A stretch of 64,000 bases of DNA from Poronia punctata (Eukaryota; Ascomycota; Sordariomycetes; Xylariales; Xylariaceae). The notes beneath the pieces are model-generated. The model worked only from the letters and a program-made list of their open reading frames with translations, searched no databases and was not told the DNA's origin. The stretch covers positions 1-64,000 of the forward strand of contig MU401654.1 in NCBI GenBank assembly GCA_022579005.1. Reading direction: 5' to 3'. Positions 38,661-49,772 of this stretch are shown piece after piece (the first letter of the stretch is position 1; every line of letters starts with the position of its first letter). The translations under genes were made by a program, and so were the position numbers.

Positions 38661-39639
38661 TTAAAATAGTAATTACGCTATTTTTTTATAGTTGTACTAC
38701 GAGGTTATAGTTTGTTTTTTTTTTAGCTATTAAATAAACTTTGTATAAGGTATTTTTTCTTAGTTTGTTTTAGCATCGTTGCTAGGTTTCTATTATAAGT
38801 TAGCTAATTTTAAAATTTACAAAATTTACGTTAACCTATTTTTTATAGTACGGCTTAACTTAGGTATATTAAAATTGCGTTAGTTTGTTAACTATATTAA
38901 TAGTAATATTTTAGTTATTAATTAATGTAATTTTATATAGTCTAGTTTATCTTTTGTTCTTTTTCTAGACTATTACCTTGCTTTTTAATAGAAGTAATAG
39001 TATATTGTACGTTATAAAGCTATTATAAGTATTTAAAGCTTAAAAAATGTTTTTTTTTGCTTTAATTGTTTAAAGCTTTTTTATAGCTTTTTTAATTGCT
39101 TTAGCTTTTTGTACTATGTTAAAAAATAAAGGAAAGTTAGTATTAACTTTTAAATATATACTAAAAATAAGCAGCGTTAGTACTAGTTTATTAAGTTTAG
39201 CAGTGTTGTTTAACGCTTTAATTGCTATTTAAAAGATATTTTCTTTTTTTGTACTATTTTATAGTTTTTTATATAAAATATTAAAAGCTTTGCGCAAAAA
39301 GCTATGTGCTTTTTTAATTTTTCTAACTACTTAATATGCTTTTATTAGTTTTATAATATACAATACTTTAGCAAGCTAAGCGTTGTTATAAAACTTTTTA
39401 AATACAAAGTTTATACTAAAATTATAAATAACGTAGTTAAAAGGCCTTTAGTATATGTTTATTTAGTATTAGCAAAGTATATTTTATACGTTATATATAA
39501 ATAGTAACTTTAAAAATCTAGCAGCTTAAAATAATATACTATTGTTAATTATATATAGCACTAGCTTATTATTTAAGTATACAACGTTAATAATAACTTT
39601 ATAGTTAAAGTTAAAGTTATTATAAAGTGCAAACTTAAA

Positions 39640-39810
39640 CCTTTATAAAGCTAAATTATAAGTTTAGTATTAGTAATAAACCTTTTATATTTTTTTTAAA
39701 GCCTTTATACTAACATTATTATAGCCTGCTAACTTAAGCAGGTTATATAGCTTTTTTGTACAAAAGTGTTTAAAACGTTAATAAAGTCGGCGTAGCTCTA
39801 GCTTTATAAA
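39640..39810 (-). pseudogene. GAG-pre-integrase / integrase zinc remnant of the copia element
   Basis: The minus-strand frame reads L-E-L-R-R-L followed by a damaged H-R-F-x-H region and K-L-Y-N-L-L-K-L-A-G-Y, as in the HHCC region of fungal Ty1/copia polyproteins. The integrase core continues at 39430-39640 (A-A-R-F-L-K and neighbours). Confidence 0.7.
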
Positions 39811-42554
39811 ATATATAACTGCTTTAACAATTAAAACATAAAAAAATAAATAGCCTTATTTCTAAACAATAAAAATTTTAACTTTATTATATTATATAAT
39901 CTTGTTTTTAACGTTATTAAAGTAAGCTTTAAGCTTATTTGCATTATATAATAAAAGCAAGAAAAAAGTAAGTATTTTTAAAATATAAAACGTTACCTTG
40001 CTAATAAAGGTCTAGATTTTTATAAACCTAATAGATTCCTTTTTTATTGCTTTTTTAAAGCGTATTATTATACTACTTAAAGTCTAGTTAATTTTAGTTT
40101 CTAAGTATTCTTATATAAAGGCTTTAGCTTGCAAGTGTTTAATAGTTAATACTTTAGCTGCCTTAGTATTTTATAAAATACTTTAGTACTTGTAAATATA
40201 TTAATTTTTAAAAAAAAATAGATTTGCTAAGCTTATAAGTTTTATTGCAAGCTAGTAAATATTTTCTTTTATAGTACAATAAAAGTATATAGCTTTTATT
40301 AAAAATTAAATAGCTTAGTTGCCTTTTTTTAAGTTAAAATTATTAGCTATATTATTATTGTTATTTAATAGCTTTTTAATTCTTGTTTTTTTGTACTTTT
40401 AAATATACGCGTTAATGTTGTTAGCAATAAGAATATTATAATTTTTATATGCTATAATATATAAAGCACAAGCTTTATTTTTTTTTTTTTTTAAATAGTT
40501 ATATAACTTACAGTCTAGCTTTTTATATATAAAGCATTATTATATAGCATACTACTTAAACTACGCTGCTTAAAAAGTAAATATATAAAGGGTAGGTTTA
40601 AAAAAAGTAGATTTACTTTCTTTTAAGTATTTTTTTATATATTGTTTAAATAACTTTTAGGCCTAATTGCAATTGTACCTTTAGTTAATATAGTTAATAT
40701 TAGCTAGTTCTTTGCATATTAAGTACTAAGTTGTTTGTTTATTAGTAATAACTTATATTATTGCTTATAAGTTAAATATTAAAGCTTTGCTTATTACTTT
40801 TTAAGCAATAAGCGCTAGCTTAAGCTTAACAACTTTAGTATATGCTTATATAATAATTATATATAAAAAAATCTTACTATTAAACCTTAGTCTTAGTGCT
40901 TATTATATAAGTTAAAGTTTATTAAATAGCAATTTAAGCGCTTTTAAGTTAAACTTTTTTAAGTTCTTGTTTTTAATTTATATAAAGGTTATTATAGTTT
41001 AATTAGTTTAATACTAGTTATAGTTAACGTAGGTATTAAAATATATGTTAAGCATATTATATATTTTATTTTATTTTTTTATTAGTTTAATATAATTAAT
41101 ATAATATTGCTTTGTACGATTTTAAAAAATTGTTAAGAAAACAGTATAATACTATATTAAACAAAAACTAAGTTTTTTATACGTAGTTATAAAAATACAT
41201 ATTTTATTAAATAAAATGTTATATAGTTATTTTATATAGTTTTAGTCTTTTTGCTATATTTTATTAAATGCTATAAAAAGCTCTAGCTTAACTTAGTTTA
41301 AATAAACTAGCTTAGATAAAAGCAAGTTAATAGCACCTTTGTACAGTGCTAGCATTAGTATTTAAAATGTTTTTATATAAAGGTTTCTTATACCGTACTT
41401 TTAAAAGTATATGTTTTTTTAAAAAAAGGTTGCTAATAAATATTAGCTGTTGCTATACTTTTAGCTATAAAGCTGTTGCTATTAATAAAGTTTAGCGTTG
41501 TTTAGCAAGTTTATTATATTAGGTACTAAGGGTTAATTTTGTTTTTTAATAAAAAAACATACTTTTTAAAGTTATATTTAATATAAAAGGTTTAGCTGTT
41601 AGTAGTACAACAAAGTAAGTATCTTTGCACAAAAACAAGCTGCTAGTGTAGCTGCAAGCATAGGTGCTAGTATAGCTATAAATATAAGCTTTACTACAAG
41701 TATAAGTGCAAGTACAAATATAAGTACAAGTGCAAGTATAAAAATAAGTGCAAGTCTAAGTATAGGTTAAATAAAAGTTAATAGTTATAAAATAAGTAGG
41801 TATTATAGTACAACTAAAAATACTATTATAAATTATATAGTAGCTACAAACTATAAGAATTTTTTTAATTTCTTTACGTATAAGTTTTCTTTAAAGGTAA
41901 ACGTAAGGACTTTTTTTTAAACCTAGTTTTAAAGCTTTTTTTAAAAGCTATTTTTAACTAGCTTAAAAATATTTTAGTTTTAACTTTTAAAGTCTGCTTA
42001 ATAATTATATGCAAAGCTATTTGCAAAAAGTCTGCTATTTTATACGTAGTTATATAAGTATTTAGCTATATACGTTATAACTATTTTTTTATTAAATAGC
42101 TAGTTAAGCTAGAATTTTGCGTTAAAGTAGTTAAAATTAACATAGTTTCTTTAAACTTTAATATTAACGTTTAAACCTGCAAAAATGTTTTTATACGTAA
42201 AAGCATAAAGACCTTAAGTACTGCTAGTAGTATTCTTAGCAATATAGTCCTCCTAAGCGTTTAAAAACTAGCTTTTATTTTTAGCTATCGTAATAGTTTA
42301 TATAATAAAAAAAAATAAAAAGTATAAAAATGCTTACTTGCAAGCTTATATAAGCTATACGTCCTTTGCTTAAAAAAAAGGCAAAGCTTAAGGTAATGTT
42401 ATAAGATTTAAAGAAAATCTCTTTATATAAAGCGTTTTATAAAGCAGTATTACTTTATATAATAATATTTTAAAAAATCTTAGTTATTAAAGTACTTTGC
42501 TAATTTATTATTAATAAATAATAACATATGTTATTAAAAATAATAACTAATTAG

Positions 42555-42966
42555 TGTTAGTTTCTTTACTAAAAAATAAAAAGTACTTTGTTCTTTATAC
42601 GTACAATAAATATACGTAGCTAAAAACTTTGTTCCTTTATAAAATAAAAAAATAAAGCAATAAATAATATATAAAACAAATAATAATAAATTCTATTTTT
42701 TAAATTAGTTTTATATAATTGTTTTTAAGTTTTAAGTTAAAAATTGCAGCTAAAGCACAATTCTTTTTTATATTGTCTTCGTACAAAGCCAACTAATTTA
42801 ATTAGAATTAAAAAGGCTAAGAAAACTTTGCTAGTATCTAAGCTATAAGTTAGCTACTATATAGCTAATAAGTGCTTTGTCTACTTAGTTAGGTTAGCCT
42901 AACTCTTGCAGCCTTAGCAGCCTAAGCCGCGTTCTCGGCTATAGTATTGTTACCAATATTCTAACA
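42555..42966 (-). repeat. LTR of the copia element (5' LTR in element orientation)
   Basis: 412 bp, beginning TGTTAG and ending CTAACA, thus TG...CA. The outer (right) end is well preserved (GCCGCGTTCTCGGCTATAG); the inner (left) end is mutated relative to 35333-35744. Confidence 0.9.
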
Positions 42967-42971
42967 AATAT

Positions 42972-43715
42972 ACTTTATAACTTTAAAAAAATATTAAAAA
43001 TATATAAAAAAGGTTTTACTATAGCTATAAAAAGTTAATTTATAAGCTAATTTAAAAAAATTAAAATTTTATATTATAAAAACTAAATTTTTAAAATACG
43101 TAGTTAGTACTAAAAGCATAAGCGTTAACTTAAGTAAAATAAAAGTAGTTAAAAATTAAGCTATGCTTATAACTATAAAAAAAATATAATTTTTTTAAAA
43201 ATTTTATAACTTTTATAAAAAGTTTATATATAACTATAGCTATAAAGCAAAGCTACTTATAATATTAACTTATAATAATACCTTTTTTATTTAAAGTAAA
43301 AAATATAAAAAGGCCTTTTAAAAATTAAAAAAAACTTTAATAATAGCTTTTTTACTACAATACTATAACTATAACTTATTTATAAAAATAAAAACTAATA
43401 CGTTAAACAAAGTAGTAGCTAAAGTTTTAATATAATTATATTTTAACAAAAAATAGCACTTATTAGCTTTTTTTTTAAAAATTATAAGCAAAGCTAAACT
43501 TAATTATAAAATTTATAATAAAAAAATATTAGCAATAGTTCTAGCTATAAAAAAATAAAAAGCTAAACTTATTAGTTATTAATATAATAAACTATATTTA
43601 ATTATTACTAACTATAAAGCATTAAAATATTTTAATACAAAATAATACTTTAACTTATAATAAGCAAAATAGTTTACTTTTTTAGCAAAATATAACTTTA
43701 TAATTATATATTATT
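42972..43715 (+). pseudogene. Reverse transcriptase 3' part and RNase H remnant of the gypsy element
   Basis: Resumes the frame left at 35332. The connection and RNase H domain can be followed through numerous stops, ending in the Ty3-type motif read as T-N-Y-K-A-L-K-Y-F (the family has T-D-H-K-x-L-E-Y-F) near 43605-43640. All differences at key positions are transitions. Confidence 0.75.
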
Positions 43716-44295
43716 TAAAAAAAAAAAAATAGTTATAAACGCGCTATTTAAAAAATAAAAAAATATAATTTTTTAAAAAGCAAAAAAAAACTTATATAAG
43801 TACGCTACTTTTTTTTAACTAATTATAACTAAATTTATATTAACATAAATAAAAAATATAACTAAAATCTTATTTTTTAAACTTTAAAAAAAAGTAAAAG
43901 CTTTAAAAAGTTTTTAACTTATAAACAAAATCTTATAAAAAAATTAAAAAAACTTAAGTATGCAAATTTATAAACAAAAAACAAAAGCTAAAATTAAAAA
44001 CCTAAACAATAAAATAAATATAAATAATTTATAAAAACTAAAAAATAGTTTAATTATATATAAAAAAAAACTAGTAGTACTAAACACCTTTTTTTTATAA
44101 ATAAAATTAATAAAAAAAACATATAAAAAAATATTAATAGCATATTTAAGCAAAAAAAAAACACGCTACTTAGTTATAAAAAAATATTAGTAGCTTTAAT
44201 TAAAAAATAATTATAATAAATATATAGTAAATTGCTTACAATATTATTTAGTTAAAGTTTTTAAAAATAAAATACTAAGCAAACTAATATTATTA

Positions 44296-44420
44296 TTAAT
44301 TTTAAACTGCGTTTAAAAACATATTATAATAAACTTTAAATAAATACTAAAAAATAAATATAAATTTAATAATGCAATAGTTATAGTAAATAAACTAAAA
44401 AAAAAGTTATAAACTATTTT
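44296..44420 (+). pseudogene. Integrase core remnant of the gypsy element
   Basis: The segment read I-N-F-K at about 44326 followed by V-I-V-N-K-L corresponds to the first catalytic Asp region of Ty3-type integrases (xxDF...VVVDRL), with Asp changed to Asn. It lies after RNase H, which is the gypsy order. Confidence 0.6.
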
Positions 44421-45765
44421 TTATATAATAAAAATTATAGTATAGTAAGTAGCTTAACTATACTATAAAAAATTATTTAAAGTATTTAAATTACTAGTTA
44501 TAATTACTTTAAATTATAAACTTTAGTTTATTTTTGCTTTTATAAACAAAGTTGCTAAAATTTTTAGTATTATATAAACTTTAGCTTTATTAAAGTACTA
44601 TAAAATAGTAAAGTAAATTAAAATAATAAATAAGTACTTAAACTAAAAATTGCGCTTATATATTAACTACTACTAAAATAATTAGTTAAAAAAAATACTT
44701 ACTATAAACTATATATAAGCTATAATACTATATAAGTTAATAAAGTTGTTACTATATAAAGTAAAAATAAGTTTTTTAATACTGCTATAATTTAACTAAA
44801 AAAACAAAATAGTAAGTAATAAAATAAAAAACCTTTTATAAAAAAAATAAAAATTATATATTAAAGCATAAAGCTAAATTTAAATTATTATAAATTATAT
44901 TAATATAGTTAAAAAAAACTTATAATATATATAAAAATAAATAACTAAATAAGCAAACTAAAGCTATAAAAAACTTAATTTTAATATAAAGAACTTTGTT
45001 TTTATACTAAAAAAACAATAAGCATAGCAAACTAACTAATTATTTAATAAGCTTAATTATTTAATAACCTAATAAAAATTTTACATTTTATTTTATAATA
45101 AAAATACTTATATATTTAAAGTACTGCTTATTTAGTAAGCAACTAATAAATACTACGCTAATTAGTTATAAAAATACCTAAATAACTTATTACTAAGCTA
45201 AAAATTTAAAAACTTTAAAAGTAAAATAATTATACTATTAAGCAAAAAAAAGTTTATAATAAAAAAAATACGCACGTTAAAGCTATACTATAAAAAACTT
45301 TAATATAAAGTAAATTAAAAAAAATAAAATATAAACAATAAATAATATTTTATAAAAAACTTTAAAAATAGTGCAAAATTACTAAAAAAGTTTTATAAAT
45401 AATACTTAAACGCAGCTAGCTTGCTATTACGCCTAGCTAAATAGCTTAAAGCAGCAGCTTATAATAAGTTTAATAAACTATATATTAACAATAATAAAGC
45501 TGCGTAGCTTACATTAAAAATGCAAAAAACATAAAAAAAAAACACATAAAAAGCTACTTTATATAGTTAAACTATTATAATTAGTTATAAAAAAACTAGT
45601 ACTATAGCGCAATAGTATAAAGGCTTAAACTATTATAGTAATAATAAATACTTAAAGCAATTTCTTTTTAGCTAAAAAGCAACTAATTAAAAAAAACTTA
45701 AAAAATACTAATTTAAACTTAAACTATGCCTTAAAACAAGTTATTTTTTTTTTTTTTAAAAAAGT

Positions 45766-46011
45766 AGTTATAAATTAGTTAATAGCAATATAGCTAATTA
45801 AGTAGCTTATAACTATTACCTTTTTTAAACAGTAAATATAAAAGCTTGCACTTATAAACAGCTATAGCCTTACTAGTTAGTGCACATATAGGTCTGCACC
45901 TTTAATAAGAGCTTAAAGGCTTTTTTTTCTTTTTCTCTTTACCTTAAGATTTTTAGCAATAGATTAAGTCACTTTTAGAAGCCTTGCTTTCTTTGTGACC
46001 TAATTGTAACA
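45766..46011 (+). repeat. 3' LTR of the Ty3/gypsy element
   Basis: 246-bp copy. Its right (outer) end (GCCTTGCTTTCTTTGTGACC) is less mutated than the 5' LTR equivalent. It is directly preceded by a T run and AAAAAAGT, the probable remains of the polypurine tract. Confidence 0.88.
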
Positions 46012-47460
46012 ATTAGCTTTAAATATAGTAAAATTATAAGCTATTTTTAAAATAAGCTTTAAAGCTTTAAGCTTATTTTTAAAAGCAAACAGTGCAGTTT
46101 TTATTTATAGTTTTAAATAAAAGGTTATTTTAAGGTTTTTGTAGCTAGTATAAACAGTGCTTATAAATAAAGCAATAATGCTATTTTTTTATATAAATTG
46201 CTATATTTTGCAATATTTTAAAGAATTTAGTTTTTAATTTAGTTTTTTTTTTTAGTTAATAAAGCTTTTAAAAAAGCTAAAATAAGTATATATAGTAATA
46301 GTAGCACTAATATTAAAGTAATTGCATAAGTATAATAGCAAATTTAATAAAGTAAATAGGTTATTAAAATAAATATAATATAGCTAATTTAGTAAGCGTT
46401 TTATTAACTTAATAATTATTTTTTAAGTATTATTAAAGGCTTAGAAGTTTTAAATAGCAGCTAGTGTATTTTATAGTAAATTTTGTTATTGTTTTTTAGT
46501 TTTTAGCAATATTTTTTTTAAAAAAGCACGCTTATTAAACTATAATAATTATAATGCTATATAAAGTTAAAAACGTAGCTTTTATAACTTATTAACTATA
46601 TTTTAAAGCTAATAAGTATAGGTTTATTTTTATAAACTGTTTTAGCTTTAGCTTTGCTTATATACTTTATTATACTTTTATTAATAGTAAGTTTTAAAAG
46701 TATTTAATAAAAAAACTTTTTTATTATATTTTAAAAGTATTAAGCAACTTTTTTAACTTTTAAAAATAGCTTTAAAATATGTATATTAGCTTTATTTTTA
46801 TTTAAAAAGCGTAAGTAAAAGTTAAAAATTTAAAATTAATTATAAAAAATATATAAAATAAGTGTATGCTTAAAATATAGCAACTTTTTTAAGTAAAAAA
46901 ATTTAAGTTAATTTTTAAAGTATATCTTAATATAAATTAAAGTAGTAAAAAAGCAATATAATTTAAGTATAAAAGTAGCTTTTTAATTAAAATTTTAGTA
47001 ACTATTAAAAGTAAAAGGTTAAACTTTTAATAGCTAATATAAAAAAAACGCTTTAAAAAAGTTTATAAGTAAAAGTAGCAAAATGCTAATAAAGATGTTA
47101 TAATAACTAAGTAAAATAATTAAAATAAATTTTAAAAAGTTATTAAATTTAGTGTTAGCAAGAATATAAGGCTTAAAGGTTTTATTATTAACTTTAAGCT
47201 TTATAAGCTAAGGCTTTATATATAAAAGCAATATTTAAAAATAAAAAATTAAATTATAAAATAGGTATAAATTAAAGCTATTTAATAATACTTTTTATTT
47301 ATTTCTTTAGTGTTATAGCAAGTTAATAAATAAAATAAAAAATAAACAAAAATCTAGTAGATTTTTGTACTTGTAATATTACCGACTAATTGCATAGGTA
47401 GTATAAGGGGGTAGCGATGTTTTTATAGGCATATATAAAAGTCCTGCGTTTAAACAAATA

Positions 47461-48096
47461 CTAGGGGGCCTACCTTTAGTCAACCCCCTTTGCTGCGCTT
47501 AAAAGGCGTTAATACCTTTAAAAACGCCATTATTTATAGAAAATAATAAGGGTGTATAAACTAATTAAGGGCTGTAAACAAGCTATAAACCCACTTTTCT
47601 AGCTGCAACAACTTTTTAAAAAAAAATTAAAAAAAAAATTTAATTTTATAGCCAGCTTTATAGCACTTAAAATACCTTATATACCTAGTTTTATATATAA
47701 TGCAAGTTTATTTGTTATTTTTTAGGCTATTAAAAAACGTTGATTTTATATAGTAATTAAAGGGGGTGCTTGTAGGTATATAAACTAATAAAGAGGCAAA
47801 TTGCTATATAAAATCAACGTTTTTTAATAGCTTAGAAAATAACAAATAAACTTGCATTATATATAATACTAAGTATATAAAGTATTTTAAGTGCTAAAAA
47901 TCTAATTATAAAGCTAGATTATTTTTTTAATTTCTTTTTAGCAAGTTGGTTTTAGTTAAAAAAGTGGGTTTTTAGCTATTTGCAGCCCTTGATTAGTTTA
48001 TATACCCCTGTCATTTTCTATAAATAATAGCGTTTCCAGAGGTATTAACGCCCCCTAAGCGCAGCGAAGAGGGTTGACCAAGGGTAGGCCCCCTAG
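47461..48096. mobile_element. 636-bp near-palindromic TIR element (foldback/MITE-like)
   Basis: Two 293-nt arms (47461-47753 and 47804-48096) are inverted copies of each other around a 50-nt spacer. The ends are CTAGGGGGCCTACC and its complement, flanked by TA on both sides (47459-47460 and 48097-48098), so either a TA target duplication or a slightly longer palindrome. There is no coding capacity. The right arm retains more C/G than the left arm, so mutation was asymmetric. Family assignment is not possible from sequence alone; Tc1/mariner-like non-autonomous elements use TA targets. Confidence 0.75.
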
Positions 48097-48099
48097 TAT

Positions 48100-49772
48100 G
48101 TCATAAACTAGCAACCAGCTGCCACACCCGAAACATCGATAAATAGGTACCTAAGCATTCTGCTTTACCACTACACATAGCTCCCGGGCTGCACGACACC
48201 TTTTTTCCTTAGGGTGTGAAGAGAATGTACACGTATGGATTCCCACAACAATCCCCTACTGGATCCGTACATCTTCATACTCGTAGGCAGGACCCTGACA
48301 TTAAGTTTGAATTGTGAATTTAAGATTGTGAGCTTCGCAAGAGTCCACTGTAGTTGTCGCCATCTTGGAGCGTTTGGCCCCGAGCCTCCGGGGGTGGGCC
48401 GGTTCACATTATTAATCTGGGGCAGACCATGTAAGCAGGATCTGAAATCTGTAGATCTGGTAACTATGCGTTAAATTTTCTAATAATATCGTAGCTATTT
48501 TACACTAGGTTGGTGGAGATAGTCCCATTGACGTCCCCCGTGGTTCGGGGTTTGCATTAGAAAAAGAGCGCCGTCATTATAGAGTTGTATGTGTACTCGT
48601 AGTCTCTCAGGATCCTTCTTAGCGTACACTGGTGTTTCGGAGGATTCATCGGAGGATTTTATTCGAAGAAAAAGAGACATTGCCGCCGCAAATCATCTCG
48701 TTAGGTACTTTCTATCTTACCCCTACCTCGGTCCCTCCGGTTTTAAACGTTGTAGCCAGGCATCTGTTCCATTCGTACTTTTCCTTGGATGTTACTCATG
48801 TAGGGAATAGTTGCTATGTTTCCCTCCGGATTTATCCTGACCTTGATTGGGCGCCAAGTTTCTCGTGCATATGGAGCGAGGCTCAGCATGATCTACGTAT
48901 TGCTGCAGAACAGCGAACATCATACCTACCCCTACCCTCTGCTATGCAGGTTTGGCGCATGCGATCTAAAGTTCGAGTCCCGGCGGTCTGGGGCTTAGCT
49001 GGCGGTGCAGCTTCAGCTGGTACTAGTCCTGGGGTCGTCTAGATGAGGCGACCGGACTAATGGATGGGTTTCGCTTCAGAGGATGTTTCACGAGCTTCAA
49101 TTCTGAGATACCAACACAAATAGCTCAAATTTAGTCCACGTACGAGTACTTGTAGCCGGGAGTCTACGTAGACCCTGTGGCTGTGTACATGCATGAGAAT
49201 CATCGGTTGGTCGGATGCAGTCAGCAATCTCAAATAAGAGGGTTATCCAGATAGGAGATAAATCAAACCTGAAGACGCAAGCACGCCGCCGCTAACTGTT
49301 GCGATGATGCCAGAGGATGCTAGACAGGTTACGGCGTTCTCGTAGAGTCCAAGACAGTGTCTTGCAGCTAAAACATTACGAGTAGCAACCAAAGTGGCTG
49401 TGAAAATATCTGCCTCAGGCAACTCATGTGAACTGAGGCGGATATGTTCGTGGTTACCAGGTTTATGTGGCTTGCCTCGGATATGCATCTACTGCGCATT
49501 ATGCGTATCTTAGACATATTGTAAATATGCGTAATCTACCTTGTTTGTAAAGGAAAAGAACCCTACAATGGACATGGTTTACGCCACGATAAGATAAGAG
49601 ACCCCACGCTTAGCGAATTCGCGAAACCACCAAATTACCAAAATTGAAGTGGAATTCTACTTTGACCCTTCTTGAGCCCGCACAACGACGAGATAGCCGA
49701 CAACCAAACCACCAATCCCTCCCTCCCCTTTTCAGGCCCGACCGTAACGACAACCAGAAAACAACCGCAAAA
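48100..49772. other. Intergenic region, eS19 promoter side
   Basis: 1.67 kb of normal composition between the RIP island and the eS19 start. A C/T-rich stretch at about 49716-49735 lies just upstream of the ATG. Frames such as 48632-49042 and 49243-49488 have no recognisable features. Confidence 0.5.

Larger units (their letters stand above)
35333..42966 (-). mobile_element. Ty1/copia LTR retrotransposon nested in the gypsy element, RIP-inactivated
   Basis: 7634-bp element with two 412-bp LTRs and a 5-bp target duplication AATAT (35328-35332 and 42967-42971). The + strand is T-rich inside, so the coding strand is minus. Traces of the GAG-pre-integrase zinc region (39650-39810), integrase (39430-39640) and reverse transcriptase (38430-38660) follow in that order on the minus strand, which is the copia arrangement. 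Numerous stops in all frames make it dead. Confidence 0.88.
31573..46011 (+). mobile_element. Ty3/gypsy LTR retrotransposon, RIP-inactivated and split
   Basis: Two similar LTRs (244 and 246 bp) bound the element and are flanked by the 5-bp duplication ATTAG (31568-31572 and 46012-46016). Without the nested insertion it is about 6.8 kb. Domain traces lie on the + strand in Ty3 order: CCHC zinc knuckle (33617), reverse transcriptase ending in a damaged YxDD box (35311), RNase H (about 43595) and integrase (about 44300). Every domain is broken by stops, and the key substitutions are G-to-A or C-to-T. The LTRs begin AGTTA and end TAACA rather than TG...CA. The element is dead. Confidence 0.88.
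31030..48100. repeat. 17-kb AT-rich RIP island
   Basis: Continuous TA-rich sequence with rare CA/TG dinucleotides, framed by normal DNA on both sides. It contains a Ty3/gypsy element, a nested Ty1/copia element and a palindromic TIR element. The flanks 31030-31567 and 46017-47457 are equally degraded and unassigned; they may be further insertions. Confidence 0.9.

Noticed and set aside
41590..41780. Ala/Ser/Thr-rich pseudo-repeat on the plus strand
   Set aside because: Lies antisense in the copia element and consists of short degenerate AGTGCAAGTATA units; could be a Gag low-complexity remnant but no frame is supported.
43968..44153. 61-codon hydrophobic frame on the minus strand
   Set aside because: Antisense of the gypsy polymerase remnant; chance open frame in AT-rich DNA.
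48955..49010. GTTCGAGTCCCGGC resembling a tRNA T-arm
   Set aside because: The T-stem does not pair and no acceptor, D- or anticodon arm can be folded around it.
48632..49042. 136-codon frame between the RIP island and eS19
   Set aside because: Overlaps other frames, no family resemblance, no supporting splice signals.
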